The notes under the pieces: model-generated
What the model saw: the letters and a program-made list of their open reading frames with translations, nothing else
Told to the model about the DNA's origin: nothing
Databases searched by the model: none
Translations under genes and position numbers: made by a program
In this document: piece by piece, positions 25,988 to 35,709 of the stretch
Layout of the letters: every line of letters starts with the position of its first letter
Numbering within the stretch: the stretch's first letter is position 1
Assembly (NCBI GenBank): GCA_019057865.1
Contig: JAHLWP010000003.1
Location: forward strand, 1 to 64,000
Source of the DNA: Promethearchaeota archaeon
Lineage (GTDB): Archaea > Asgardarchaeota > Lokiarchaeia > Sigyniarchaeales > SOKP01
Direction: 5' to 3'
DNA: 64,000 bases

Positions 25988-26464
25988 TTATACAATCTTT
26001 ATTTCCGTAATTTTATCTCCTTGTTTAATTGAATTTACAACTGCCTGATCCTCAGAACTTTTTACTTCTCCAAAGATCGTATGTTTATTATTAAGATGTG
26101 GAGTTGGAACATGTGTAATAAAGAATTGAGAGCCATTTGTATTTGGTCCAGCATTTGCCATTGCTAAAATTCCTGGTTTATTAAATTTTCTCCCACTCTG
26201 GAACTCATCTCTAAAAGGATATGTAAGGGTTTGCCCTTTAAACGGAAAAAATGTAATTCCTTTATCTTTTGGACCACCAGAACCTTTACCCAAAGGATCA
26301 CCTCCTTGAATCATGAAATCAGCAATAACTCTATGAAAAGTAACTCCATTATAAAATCTTTGTTGTGCTAGATATAAAAAACTGGCAACTGCAATGGGAG
26401 CCTCAGCATCGAATAACCTTAGGTTAATATTACCTTTATTTGTAATAATAATAATTTCAGTCAT
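25988..26464 (-). CDS. Cyclophilin-type peptidyl-prolyl isomerase
   Basis: 158 residues, a complete cyclophilin. Catalytic FHRVIADFMIQGGDP, MANAGPNTNGSQFFI and HTIFGEV are all present. It catalyses cis-trans isomerisation of proline peptide bonds; no signal peptide, so cytosolic. Single-gene unit, divergent from the acyl-CoA synthetase. Confidence 0.93.
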   Translation of the reverse strand: MTEIIIITNKGNINLRLFDAEAPIAVASFLYLAQQRFYNGVTFHRVIADFMIQGGDPLGKGSGGPKDKGITFFPFKGQTLTYPFRDEFQSGRKFNKPGILAMANAGPNTNGSQFFITHVPTPHLNNKHTIFGEVKSSEDQAVVNSIKQGDKITEIKIV

Positions 26465-26581
26465 GTATTAAGGAAAGATCTAATATTTTTTAACCTTATT
26501 ACTCAATGAAAAGATTAAAAATCATTGTAATAATACCCTTTTATAACACTCATAAAATTTTTAATTACTGCACATTGAAAA

Positions 26582-28750
26582 ATGACTACGAATCATAGCA
26601 CTTCTTTTTTTTTCAATCCAAAATCAATTGCAGTTATTGGTGCTAGTAGTACACCTGGAAAAGTGGGATATAATGTATTAAAAAACATAATAGAATCGGT
26701 GTATTCTGGAAAAATTTTCCCTATCAATCCAAAAGCTGGTGAGATTCTTAATTATAAGGCTTATAAAAGTGTACTAGATGTTCCAGATGAAATTGATATT
26801 GCTATTTTTGTAATTCCTGGAAAGCATGTAAATTCAATTGCAGAAGAGTGTGGTAAAAAGAATATTAAGGGCTTAGTTGTAATCTCAGCTGGTTTTAAAG
26901 AAATTGGCGGAGAAGGAATTTTACGTGAAAAAAAGCTTACTGAAATTGCTAAAAAATATAATATGAGAATTATTGGTCCAAATTGTTTAGGATTTATTGG
27001 AATCCATTACAATGGATCATTTGCAACAGAGACTCCTAAGAAAGGACATATTGCTATGATTTCCCAATCTGGGGCAATGTTAACTGGGATGATGGATTAT
27101 TCTATGGAACAAGCGTTTGGTTTTTCGTGTAACATTAGCTTAGGGAATAAGGCTGATTGCTCCGAAATCGATTTCATTGAATATTTAGCAGAAGATAAGG
27201 ATACTAAAGTTATTCTTTGTTACTTAGAAAGTATAGAAGATGGTGAAAAATTTTTACAAATTGTACCACAAGCAGCAAGAAAAAAGCCAATAGTGATTTT
27301 AAAAGCTGGAGTGAGTGAAGCAGGTGCTAGAGCCGCCTCCAGCCATACTGGGGCATTAGCAGGGGCTGATATAGCATATGATTTAGCATTTGAAAAATGT
27401 GGAGTAATTAGAGCAAATTCGATTGGAGACCTTTTTGATTTTGGTGAAACCTTTCTTTATCAGCCAATACCAGAAAAAAATTCCTTTGCTATTATTACAA
27501 ATGCCGGTGGTCCAGGAATAGTAGCTACTGATGCTTTTGAACGTGAAGGTCTAAAATTTGCTCAATTTTCAGAAACGATATTACATAAATTAAGAGACAA
27601 TTTACCTCCAGAAGCAGCAATTTTCAATCCAGTAGATATCATTGGAGATGCATCGCCAGAAAGATATCGATTTACTATCGAATCTATTTTTGGATTAAAC
27701 AGCAAAGATGTTGAAGGAATATATGAAGATCACGTTACTACATATGGTGCATTAATAATTATGTCTCCACAAGCTCAAACAAGACCAATTGAAGTTGCTA
27801 AGTTAATTTATGATATCTCCTCGAATCATTTATCAACCAAGCCGATAATATGCGCTATGATAGGTGAAAAATCTATTAAAAAGGCAAGAAAATTTTTGAA
27901 ACAACATCACATCCCTTGTTTTCCCTTTCCAGAAAGAGCTGCTCGCTCCTTAAAAACATTAGTAAGATATAAAGATTTTTTAGACTCAAAACCTTTGGAA
28001 AAATTAGAAATTCCTGAATTTAAAGTTAATAAAGACAGAGTTAAAGACATTTTTAATGCTGTTAGGAAAGATGGACGAACTGTACTTTTAAGCCATGAAA
28101 CGAGAGAAATTTTTGAATGTTATGGGATTAAATCTCCAAAATCAAGATTAGCAAGGACTCCAAGAGAGGCCATGAAATTACAAAAAGAAATTGGGAAATC
28201 AGTTTTGAAGATTGTAAGTCCACAGATAATTCATAAAACTGATATAGGAGGTATTGTTTTTGGTGTCGAATCTGAGATTGATGCTTTCGAGGCCTTCATT
28301 CAAATTATTGATAATGCTAAAAAATTTGGGCCCCAAATAGCTAAAATTTATGGTGTTGAAGTGCAAGAGATGATTGATTTCAAAAAAGAAAAAAAAGTAA
28401 TTGAACTTATTATTGGTATGTCTCGTGACCCTCAATTTGGTCCAATGTTGATGATTGGTTCTGGAGGGATTTACGCTAATTTTCTAAGAGATATTTCATT
28501 TGCGTTAGCATATAAATTTACAGAACAGGATGCAAAAAATACACTTCAAAAAACTAAAATATACAGTCTGTTACAAGGAGTTAGAGGAGAACCAGCTTCC
28601 GATATTGATTCAATTATAGAAGTATTGTCAAGATTTTCACAGCTAGTAAATGATTTTAAAGATATTGTTGAGTTAGATATTAATCCATTATTATCCTTTA
28701 TTAAAGGATATAGTGCAGTAGATATTAAAATTACTATAAGCCGAGAATAA
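26582..28750 (+). CDS. Fused alpha-beta ADP-forming acyl/acetyl-CoA synthetase
   Basis: 722 residues. The alpha part opens with the CoA-binding fold (KSIAVIGASSTPGKVGYNVL) and contains the phosphohistidine region SSHTGALAGADIAYD. The beta part from about residue 490 is an ATP-grasp domain with KIVSPQIIHKTDIGG. It makes ATP from acyl-CoA, ADP and Pi, the standard energy-conserving step of archaeal amino-acid and sugar fermentation, and can run in reverse. The downstream DRTGG/P-loop gene, 68 bases away on the same strand, may be its regulator. Confidence 0.9.
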   Translation: MTTNHSTSFFFNPKSIAVIGASSTPGKVGYNVLKNIIESVYSGKIFPINPKAGEILNYKAYKSVLDVPDEIDIAIFVIPGKHVNSIAEECGKKNIKGLVVISAGFKEIGGEGILREKKLTEIAKKYNMRIIGPNCLGFIGIHYNGSFATETPKKGHIAMISQSGAMLTGMMDYSMEQAFGFSCNISLGNKADCSEIDFIEYLAEDKDTKVILCYLESIEDGEKFLQIVPQAARKKPIVILKAGVSEAGARAASSHTGALAGADIAYDLAFEKCGVIRANSIGDLFDFGETFLYQPIPEKNSFAIITNAGGPGIVATDAFEREGLKFAQFSETILHKLRDNLPPEAAIFNPVDIIGDASPERYRFTIESIFGLNSKDVEGIYEDHVTTYGALIIMSPQAQTRPIEVAKLIYDISSNHLSTKPIICAMIGEKSIKKARKFLKQHHIPCFPFPERAARSLKTLVRYKDFLDSKPLEKLEIPEFKVNKDRVKDIFNAVRKDGRTVLLSHETREIFECYGIKSPKSRLARTPREAMKLQKEIGKSVLKIVSPQIIHKTDIGGIVFGVESEIDAFEAFIQIIDNAKKFGPQIAKIYGVEVQEMIDFKKEKKVIELIIGMSRDPQFGPMLMIGSGGIYANFLRDISFALAYKFTEQDAKNTLQKTKIYSLLQGVRGEPASDIDSIIEVLSRFSQLVNDFKDIVELDINPLLSFIKGYSAVDIKITISRE

Positions 28751-28818
28751 TTTTTAGGAAAATATAAAAAACCTATAAAATAAAATTAAATGGTAAAGAA
28801 AAAAGATTGTAGTGATTT

Positions 28819-29886
28819 ATGATGGTTAATACAATTTATCTATGCTCGTTAAGGGAACGAGTAGGAAAGAGTTTAATTTCAATCGGAATTATGCAAAAAT
28901 TACAAAATGAAGGCAAGAAGGTTGCTTATTTCAAACCTATAGGAATTCCTAAAGGAGCTTTCACTAATAAAGCAGATCGTGATGTCGGATTTATACAAAA
29001 TACTATTTTTAAGACGACGCTTCCATATGATATTTTATCCCCAGTTTCAATTCCAGATGGTTACTATGTAGATCTAATAGATACAAAACGAAAGGAAGAA
29101 AATCTTGGAATGATTAAAAAAGCTTTCGATGAGATTGCTAAAAATTTTCAATATATTATTATTGAAGGTTCCCCTAGTATTAAAAGATATATACGTGTAG
29201 GCTTAGATGACGTAACCATAGCACAGTCGATTGGAATTAATGATCTAGTTTTCATAGAAACACAATCCTCTGATAAATGTATTGATAATTTATTTTTCTC
29301 CAAGAACTATTTTGAATTTAGAAATATCAATATAAAAGGAGTTATCTTTAATAAGATTGACTATGACTATACAGCAAGAATTAAAGAATTAGAAGAAAAT
29401 CATATTAAAAGATATGGAATCCCAATACTAGGAATTATAGAAAAAAGTATTGAGTTGTTTGCACCTCGGGTGATCGAAATTCAAGAAGGTATTGGTGGAG
29501 AATTAATCAATGAAGCAGTGTCTGCGAGTCTAAATAATAGGATTGAAACCACAATAATCGGCGCAATGAATGCTCAAGCTGCTCTGAAATATTTGCGACA
29601 GTTAAAAGCAGTAGCAGTTATTACAGGTGGAGATCGTACAGATTTAGCCTTAGCCGCATTAAATGAAGATGTTGCTTGTTTAATATTAACCGGGTTTATA
29701 CAACCTGATATAAAGGTTATTCATACCGCGAATGAAAAAAGAATTCCAATAATACTTAGTCCATCTGATACATACACAACACTAAGAAATATGGATAGAG
29801 TAAAGCCTGGAATTCAAGAAGATGAAATAGATTTAGCTTTAAAATTAATTGAAAATGTTATTGATTGGGATTTGTTATTAAATTAG
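28819..29886 (+). CDS. P-loop (BioD/AAA26-like) and DRTGG domain protein
   Basis: 355 residues, the architecture of the N-terminal half of long phosphate acetyltransferases. N-terminal BioD-like domain: LRERVGKSLISIGI resembles a deviant Walker A, followed by KKVAYFKPIG. C-terminal DRTGG domain with AVAVITGGDRTDLALAAL. The phosphotransacetylase catalytic domain is absent. Given its place after an acyl-CoA synthetase, a ligand-sensing regulator of acetate or acyl-CoA metabolism is plausible. ATG 28819; a second ATG follows immediately. Confidence 0.7.
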   Translation: MMVNTIYLCSLRERVGKSLISIGIMQKLQNEGKKVAYFKPIGIPKGAFTNKADRDVGFIQNTIFKTTLPYDILSPVSIPDGYYVDLIDTKRKEENLGMIKKAFDEIAKNFQYIIIEGSPSIKRYIRVGLDDVTIAQSIGINDLVFIETQSSDKCIDNLFFSKNYFEFRNINIKGVIFNKIDYDYTARIKELEENHIKRYGIPILGIIEKSIELFAPRVIEIQEGIGGELINEAVSASLNNRIETTIIGAMNAQAALKYLRQLKAVAVITGGDRTDLALAALNEDVACLILTGFIQPDIKVIHTANEKRIPIILSPSDTYTTLRNMDRVKPGIQEDEIDLALKLIENVIDWDLLLN

Positions 29887-30142
29887 ATTGTTATAGATAA
29901 AAACCGCTTTTCATTTGAATATTTTCATTCTTTTCTTTTTCCTTAAGATTAGATTAATAGTTATTTTTTTCTTCGATAATTTCCAACTTTATTAAGATAA
30001 AAGACTTAATATGATATCTTAAAAATAATTATTAAAATTTTTATCAAATAGATTCAAATTTTATTAGTGAATTTAATTTTATTTGATATATTTTTTTAAT
30101 TAAATTTACATGTTCAAAATATTGAATTTCCTTGAATGAAAA

Positions 30143-31258
30143 ATGATAATAGGAATCCCCAAAGAAATAAAGCTTGGTGAGGGAAGAGTAAGTCTCTCTC
30201 CATATAATATTGAAGAACTTATTAATATGGGTCATAGTGTATTAATCGAACGCAATGCGGGAAGAAATGTAGGATTTACTGATGATCAATATATAAATGC
30301 TGGTGCTAAAATTTCTGAGACCAAAAGAAAGATTTATACTGATTCAGATATACTTGTTAAAGTTAAAGAACCAGTTTTAGAAGAATTAAATTATTTTATT
30401 CCTGGACCAATCTTATTTTCTTTCCTGCATTTATCTGCTGTTAAAGAATTAACAGATGTTTTTATGAAGGGTAAATCAACTGCAATTGCTTTTGAATCAG
30501 TTGAATTGGATGATGGACATTTACCGATATTAATACCTATGTCTGAGATAGCAGGAAGAATGGCATTGATTAAAGGTGCTAATTTGCTTGCAATACATAA
30601 TAAAGGTAAGGGAATTTTATTAGGAGGCGCTGCTGGAGTATATAGAGGGAATATTACTGTATTAGGTGGAGGTACTGCAGGTTTAAGTGCCGCATTAGCA
30701 GGATATGGTTTGGGTGCTCAAGTAACAATTATAGAAAGAAGTATAGCACGAATTAGATATTTAAAAGATATTTTGCCTAAAGGAATTAATGTTATTATGT
30801 CCAATATCAGGAATATAAGAAAAAGTGTTAAAAAAGCAGATATTTTAATAGGTACTGTTTTAATTCCAAATGCAAAAGCGCCTAGAATCGTTTCAAGAGA
30901 AATGGTCAGATCAATGAAATCTGGATCTATAATTGTAGATGTTTCAATTGACCAAGGAGGGTGCATTGAAACTAGTAGGCCTACAACTCATGAAGACCCA
31001 ATTTATATCGAAGAAGAAGTTATACATTATTGTGTAACAAATATGCCGGGGGCTTATCCAAGAACAGCTACAGAGGCTTTGTCTGAAAGTTTATTTCCAT
31101 ATTTATTAGAATTAATTTCAGATGATGATATAGTAAAAGTACTTAAAAGAAATCCTCCACTAAAAAGAGGTGTGAATCTTTTTAAGGGTAATATTACAAT
31201 TAAAGAAATAGCAGATACTTTCCATTACCCATATAAACCAATAGAAGAACTTCTATAA
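30143..31258 (+). CDS. ald: Alanine dehydrogenase
   Basis: 371 residues matching bacterial-type alanine dehydrogenase (NAD-dependent interconversion of alanine and pyruvate). N-terminal [18 protein letters not shown], catalytic Lys in VKVKEP and His in LFSFLHLS, Rossmann loop [20 protein letters not shown], and C-terminal [14 protein letters not shown] are all present. Single gene. Fits amino-acid fermentation together with the acyl-CoA synthetase upstream. Confidence 0.92.
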   Translation: MIIGIPKEIKLGEGRVSLSPYNIEELINMGHSVLIERNAGRNVGFTDDQYINAGAKISETKRKIYTDSDILVKVKEPVLEELNYFIPGPILFSFLHLSAVKELTDVFMKGKSTAIAFESVELDDGHLPILIPMSEIAGRMALIKGANLLAIHNKGKGILLGGAAGVYRGNITVLGGGTAGLSAALAGYGLGAQVTIIERSIARIRYLKDILPKGINVIMSNIRNIRKSVKKADILIGTVLIPNAKAPRIVSREMVRSMKSGSIIVDVSIDQGGCIETSRPTTHEDPIYIEEEVIHYCVTNMPGAYPRTATEALSESLFPYLLELISDDDIVKVLKRNPPLKRGVNLFKGNITIKEIADTFHYPYKPIEELL

Positions 31259-31497
31259 TTCTTTTTAACCTTATGGCGAATTAACGATAAGAAAAGATAT
31301 TTGAAAAAGAAAAACGCTGTAGATAGCCCTAGATTTAGCGATTATGGTAAGGAAAATGTAAGATACTCTTTCTATCAACATATAGGTTTACTAAAAACTT
31401 AATATAATTTACTTAAGGTTTTTTTAAAGTGATCAACTTTATAACAGAATAGTATTTAATAACTAAAATTTAAAAAAAAGAAGAAGATGTAATATTT

Positions 31498-31773
31498 ATG
31501 GGACACTCCGAAGAAAAAAATGAGAGAATTTCAGTTTATGTAGATTGTATATTGGGGACTATCTCATCAAGTTTAGCATTATTCGCTATCGCTTTTACAA
31601 CAATTAAATATGGCATTTCAAATCCCAAATGGTACACAGTAGGTCTTACTTTTTGGATTTGTTGGTTAATATTCTCATTGTTCCTAATAGGTTTAGGCAT
31701 TTATACACATATTAAAAACAAAAATTTTGATGTAACAAAGGCAAGGAAAGACTTAAGACCACCTATAATATAA
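31498..31773 (+). CDS. Small two-helix membrane protein
   Basis: 91 residues with two hydrophobic segments, about 16-37 and 50-72, and a basic C-terminal tail. ATG 31498 follows AAGAAGAAGATG. No family recognised. Confidence 0.45.
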   Translation: MGHSEEKNERISVYVDCILGTISSSLALFAIAFTTIKYGISNPKWYTVGLTFWICWLIFSLFLIGLGIYTHIKNKNFDVTKARKDLRPPII

Positions 31774-31935
31774 GGTCTATCATCCTAATCAATAGTAAAT
31801 TTTAGGATGAAAAATCTATTTATATGATTTTATAATAACTTTTAATTAGATTATTCCAGTTAAAAGAATAATTTTGATAAGAATATAATTAAATATTTTA
31901 GTACTTTTAATTCTATGAAAATAAAGTGAATTACT

Positions 31936-32919
31936 ATGCCGGAAAGTAGTCGCCAATTAAATGATCTTAATAAAGTGTTTATCCCATGTCGAACTGTCTT
32001 AGAAATGGAAACACTGACTTCCCTATATTTATCGACTCAAAATTATGATCAGATAAAAGAATTACCAGAGAGTCAACCATCGAGTCAAACTCTTATTCAC
32101 ATTTTTGGGATAGAAGTAAATGAACCTTTAATGAGTATTGTCGACTACTTTATTAATTGTGCGATTCCGAAAGTTAAACCAGTGGTAATGTACGAAAGGG
32201 ACCACCATGATAGGTATAGAATGGGTAATATTGAAGCTTATACTAAAACACGTGTTTGTCTTTATCTTGCTTTACATAGATTAAAATTAAAGTTCTTAAT
32301 CTTAAAGAATTTCTTGGATAGATTTAAAAAAAACGAATATGAACTTGATTTTTATCAATCTCATAATTTAAGTGCGAATCAAACCTTACTCTCTACATTG
32401 TATAAATTCTATCATGATAAAAATAAGATGAATCTAATATTAATACTTCCAAAAAAGAAAATCTCAGAAAGGGTTAGTAAGCTAATAGATACTCAAGACT
32501 CTATTACTACAGATAAAATAATAAATATGGTTGCTACTCGTTTATTTACAGATGAAAAAAATCAAATAAAATTTATTATGAGGGAAATAAAAGCATCTCT
32601 GTTTGTTTGTAAACTAATTTTTGCTACAATGGATGTTAAGAATCCATTTTTACGAGCACAAGATACAATGATTAGTCCGGAAGAAACGATGATTAGTAAT
32701 GATTTTATTCCAGAGCTAATTCCCGCGATGTCAAAATGCTTCTCTGATAATAATTATGTCCAATTGGAGGAATGCATAAATGCTTTTGATTTTTTAATGA
32801 ATAAAGTATTAGATGGAATCAACTATGCTTATGAAGTCGCTTCTGGAGGTATTATAAAGTTAGAATTAGACGAAACACTATATAATACAGGAAATATTTT
32901 TACGGAATTAGCATCATAA
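31936..32919 (+). CDS. Hypothetical helical protein, 327 residues
   Basis: Mostly predicted alpha-helical; no membrane helix, P-loop or zinc motif. A short stretch VVMYERDHHDRY near residue 95 is rich in charged and His residues but not a motif I know. Lies alone, convergent with acxC. Function unknown. Confidence 0.5.
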   Translation: MPESSRQLNDLNKVFIPCRTVLEMETLTSLYLSTQNYDQIKELPESQPSSQTLIHIFGIEVNEPLMSIVDYFINCAIPKVKPVVMYERDHHDRYRMGNIEAYTKTRVCLYLALHRLKLKFLILKNFLDRFKKNEYELDFYQSHNLSANQTLLSTLYKFYHDKNKMNLILILPKKKISERVSKLIDTQDSITTDKIINMVATRLFTDEKNQIKFIMREIKASLFVCKLIFATMDVKNPFLRAQDTMISPEETMISNDFIPELIPAMSKCFSDNNYVQLEECINAFDFLMNKVLDGINYAYEVASGGIIKLELDETLYNTGNIFTELAS

Positions 32920-32996
32920 TTAAAATTATATGAATAACTTTGCTTCTGAATTAACAAATGAAAAATAAAAAAATAAGGAATTAATTTTTAATAGCT

Positions 32997-33491
32997 TTAT
33001 TTATCTGGTGCTTTTTTCCCTAACCATTTCTCATAGAATGCATCAATATCAGGTAAAAAATTAAAAATCGTTGGATAACCAGGTGGGACAGCTTCTGTGT
33101 CTAATAAAGTAAAACAACCAGGACAATAATATTCCCTTAATTCTTCCCATTCAGGATCAGACCCCATATATTTTGGATATAGTTCTCCGATTTCTTCAAT
33201 TGTATCTCTAACTCTTACTCGACATTTTGTTTTCCAATTTTCTTGGTAATCTCCAAACTCATGACCACAGTCACATTTAACAATTCTCTGACCATCTTTA
33301 GAAACTATATATAGATGTTCATGAAGTGGTAATATTATTCTTTCTTTCCAAGGAACACGTTTTTGTAATATTTCAAGAATCATATTAAATCGGTTTGGAT
33401 CTTTTCTTCCACTAATTATTGGTTTTAATTCTTCCCATGACAAATCTCCATCTATCATTCTTTCTAACGTTTTTTTATCATATTTTTCCAT
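32997..33491 (-). CDS. acxC: Acetone carboxylase gamma subunit-like protein
   Basis: 164 residues. CDCGHEFGDYQENWK and YYCPGCFTLLDTEAVPPGYP match the gamma subunit of acetone carboxylase, which has a zinc-binding cysteine set (C-x-C and C-x2-C here). It starts one base after the acxB stop, with GAGGTGA overlapping the end of acxB, so the two are translationally coupled. Presence of this subunit argues for a carboxylase rather than a hydantoinase or 5-oxoprolinase. Confidence 0.82.
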   Translation of the reverse strand: MEKYDKKTLERMIDGDLSWEELKPIISGRKDPNRFNMILEILQKRVPWKERIILPLHEHLYIVSKDGQRIVKCDCGHEFGDYQENWKTKCRVRVRDTIEEIGELYPKYMGSDPEWEELREYYCPGCFTLLDTEAVPPGYPTIFNFLPDIDAFYEKWLGKKAPDK

Positions 33492-35708
33492 TTATTTCAC
33501 CTCAATCTGAAAATCTTCAGGTAATTTCCAAAATTCTTTGAAGAATTTAGACCACATTTTTGATAAATTAAGACTCTCAGTATACATAAGTCTTACAGGA
33601 TCATTCAATTTATTTTCTGTTATTTTTTTTCTCTCTTTTTCCCAAAATTCTTCAAATGTCATCGATTTTTCAATTCTTTCATTTTTAATTTCTTTTCTCC
33701 GATTTTCTGTAGCTTTTTCGTCAATAATCCATTCTCTTTCTTTATCATTGAATTTAGCGACCACACCATATACATTATTTACTATATTTTCAGTATAAAA
33801 ACCATCATCGAGATCCTGCTTAATTTGCTCAATTTTTCGTTCTAGCGGATCCCCATATCCAGGACCACCACTCATAAAGTAATAGATAAGATCGTAATTC
33901 TCTAAGGTGATAGGATAGATACTGCAGTAAGGCTTTCTGGTTATATCAGCTCTCAATAATCTTTCAAATTCACCATTACTAGGATCTGGATCTCCAAGTG
34001 GATAATCTTCTCTATTCCGAATTATTTCTTCTAAATTTGTGTTTTTTGCATAAAGACGATAACCTGTTGCATTGGGATAGCCTCCATGCATTCCACCAGC
34101 TCCATGAAAAACCATACCTTCTCTAGCTCCGAAGAAGTCCACTTCTTTTGAATAAGCAACCAATGCTACTCCTTCATAATTTGCTCCTCCCCGAAATTTA
34201 CCATGTCCTGATAAATTAGGCTTTATTCTCCTTGATAAGTAAGGTACACCTCCTTGAAATAATTCCCATGTTTCCACATCACCAAGATCTGATTCGGGAT
34301 TCCACATTGCATAACCCCAATTTAATCCATCTCTCACGGCGCTTGCTCCTAAACCTTGACCACTAATTTCGAATGTTGATAATGACCAGCGTTGTCCTAT
34401 AAGGGGACCATCAGAATAAACACCTCCACCTTGAATTGCATCTCCTGTAAAAGAATATCCTGAAACAACTTCTTCTCTATATCCTCGAGAAAATAAACCA
34501 TATGATAAGCATTTCATCATTCCTGTGTAAGCAGGTATTAAATTTCCCCAAGGAGCTTGGTAAGAAAGATAAATATCACCTGGGTTACACCATGATCCCA
34601 AAGGATAATTTTTTTCTACCGCAAAATATGCACCATCATTTACCTTATCTGCGTAAATTAAGATTTGTGTTAACAGAACCCATTGTCCCCCTTCCATTGC
34701 ACCCTTTTCTGCATTCATACAATTTGGACCAGGTCCGCTTGCTCCCTCAAATGAAAGGGACATTTTTCCATCTTCTTTAATAATAATCTCTAATGGTTGA
34801 TTAGAAATTTTATCTAATCTAGCCCTTGGTTGCCATGCCTCGTTTTTTTGTGGCATGTCCATGAAAGCTGCTGCTCTGTATCTTCCTGGTATTAAGCGTT
34901 CTTTTATTCTTTCTAGGAAAACTCTTCTCCCTTCTTCTATTGCTTCTCTTATGAAACGTTTATAGTAGTCGATTCCCTCTTTCTTTATAAATTCTAAGAC
35001 AGCATCTCTAATCATTAAGTCCCCTGCTAATCTACACTTTTCATCTAACTCCCAATACATTGGAGTTCTCACGGATCTTTTAGCACTTATCAAATGATCT
35101 TTCCAAATCCTGTCATTTGAACCAATCTTTCTACAAGTATAATAAACTCCATCATCAAAACGTTGCATCGCAGGAACTAAATCATGACCAGGAGTTATTC
35201 CTCCAGTATCAATCTGATGAGTTACCCCCCCAGCCCAACCTACTAATTCTTCGTTCCAAAATATTGGTATTAATGTTTGAACATCTGTTGTATGAACATT
35301 TCCGCAAGCTGGGTCGTTATTAAGAAAAATATCTCCAATATTTATTCCTGGATCATCTTCATAATCTTGTCTTATCATAAATTTCACTGCTTCACTCATG
35401 GTATGAACATGAACTAATATACCTGTTGATACAACAATAGAGTCTCCTTCAGGAGTATACAAAGCAAAACATAATTCTCCAATTTCTTTAACAATTGGCG
35501 AAGCTGCTACATGTAACGCAGTTTCTCTGGCTGATACTAGTGCACCTCTCAGGGAAGCATAATTACGTTCAAATCTAAAAGGATCTTCTTCTTTTAGTGT
35601 AAGTTTAGTTATCCCATAATAGTATCCTGTTTCTTTAAAAAGTTTTTCACTTTCTTCCAAGATTACGTTTAATGTTTTTCCATCCCAACCTAATGGTTTT
35701 TTAGACAT
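33492..35708 (-). CDS. acxB: Acetone carboxylase alpha subunit / hydantoinase B family
   Basis: 738 residues of the HyuB family: N-terminal RETALHVAASPIVKE, DIFLNNDPACGNVHTTD and the central FEGASGPGPNCMNA and C-terminal FMSGGPGYGDPLER blocks. Together with the HyuA-like and gamma subunits this is most like acetone carboxylase, which carboxylates acetone to acetoacetate with ATP. Related enzymes act on acetophenone, hydantoins and 5-oxoproline, so the substrate is not certain. Middle gene of the acxABC operon; strong SD GGAGGTGA lies in the acxA 3' end. Confidence 0.82.
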   Translation of the reverse strand: MSKKPLGWDGKTLNVILEESEKLFKETGYYYGITKLTLKEEDPFRFERNYASLRGALVSARETALHVAASPIVKEIGELCFALYTPEGDSIVVSTGILVHVHTMSEAVKFMIRQDYEDDPGINIGDIFLNNDPACGNVHTTDVQTLIPIFWNEELVGWAGGVTHQIDTGGITPGHDLVPAMQRFDDGVYYTCRKIGSNDRIWKDHLISAKRSVRTPMYWELDEKCRLAGDLMIRDAVLEFIKKEGIDYYKRFIREAIEEGRRVFLERIKERLIPGRYRAAAFMDMPQKNEAWQPRARLDKISNQPLEIIIKEDGKMSLSFEGASGPGPNCMNAEKGAMEGGQWVLLTQILIYADKVNDGAYFAVEKNYPLGSWCNPGDIYLSYQAPWGNLIPAYTGMMKCLSYGLFSRGYREEVVSGYSFTGDAIQGGGVYSDGPLIGQRWSLSTFEISGQGLGASAVRDGLNWGYAMWNPESDLGDVETWELFQGGVPYLSRRIKPNLSGHGKFRGGANYEGVALVAYSKEVDFFGAREGMVFHGAGGMHGGYPNATGYRLYAKNTNLEEIIRNREDYPLGDPDPSNGEFERLLRADITRKPYCSIYPITLENYDLIYYFMSGGPGYGDPLERKIEQIKQDLDDGFYTENIVNNVYGVVAKFNDKEREWIIDEKATENRRKEIKNERIEKSMTFEEFWEKERKKITENKLNDPVRLMYTESLNLSKMWSKFFKEFWKLPEDFQIEVK

Positions 35709-35709
35709 T

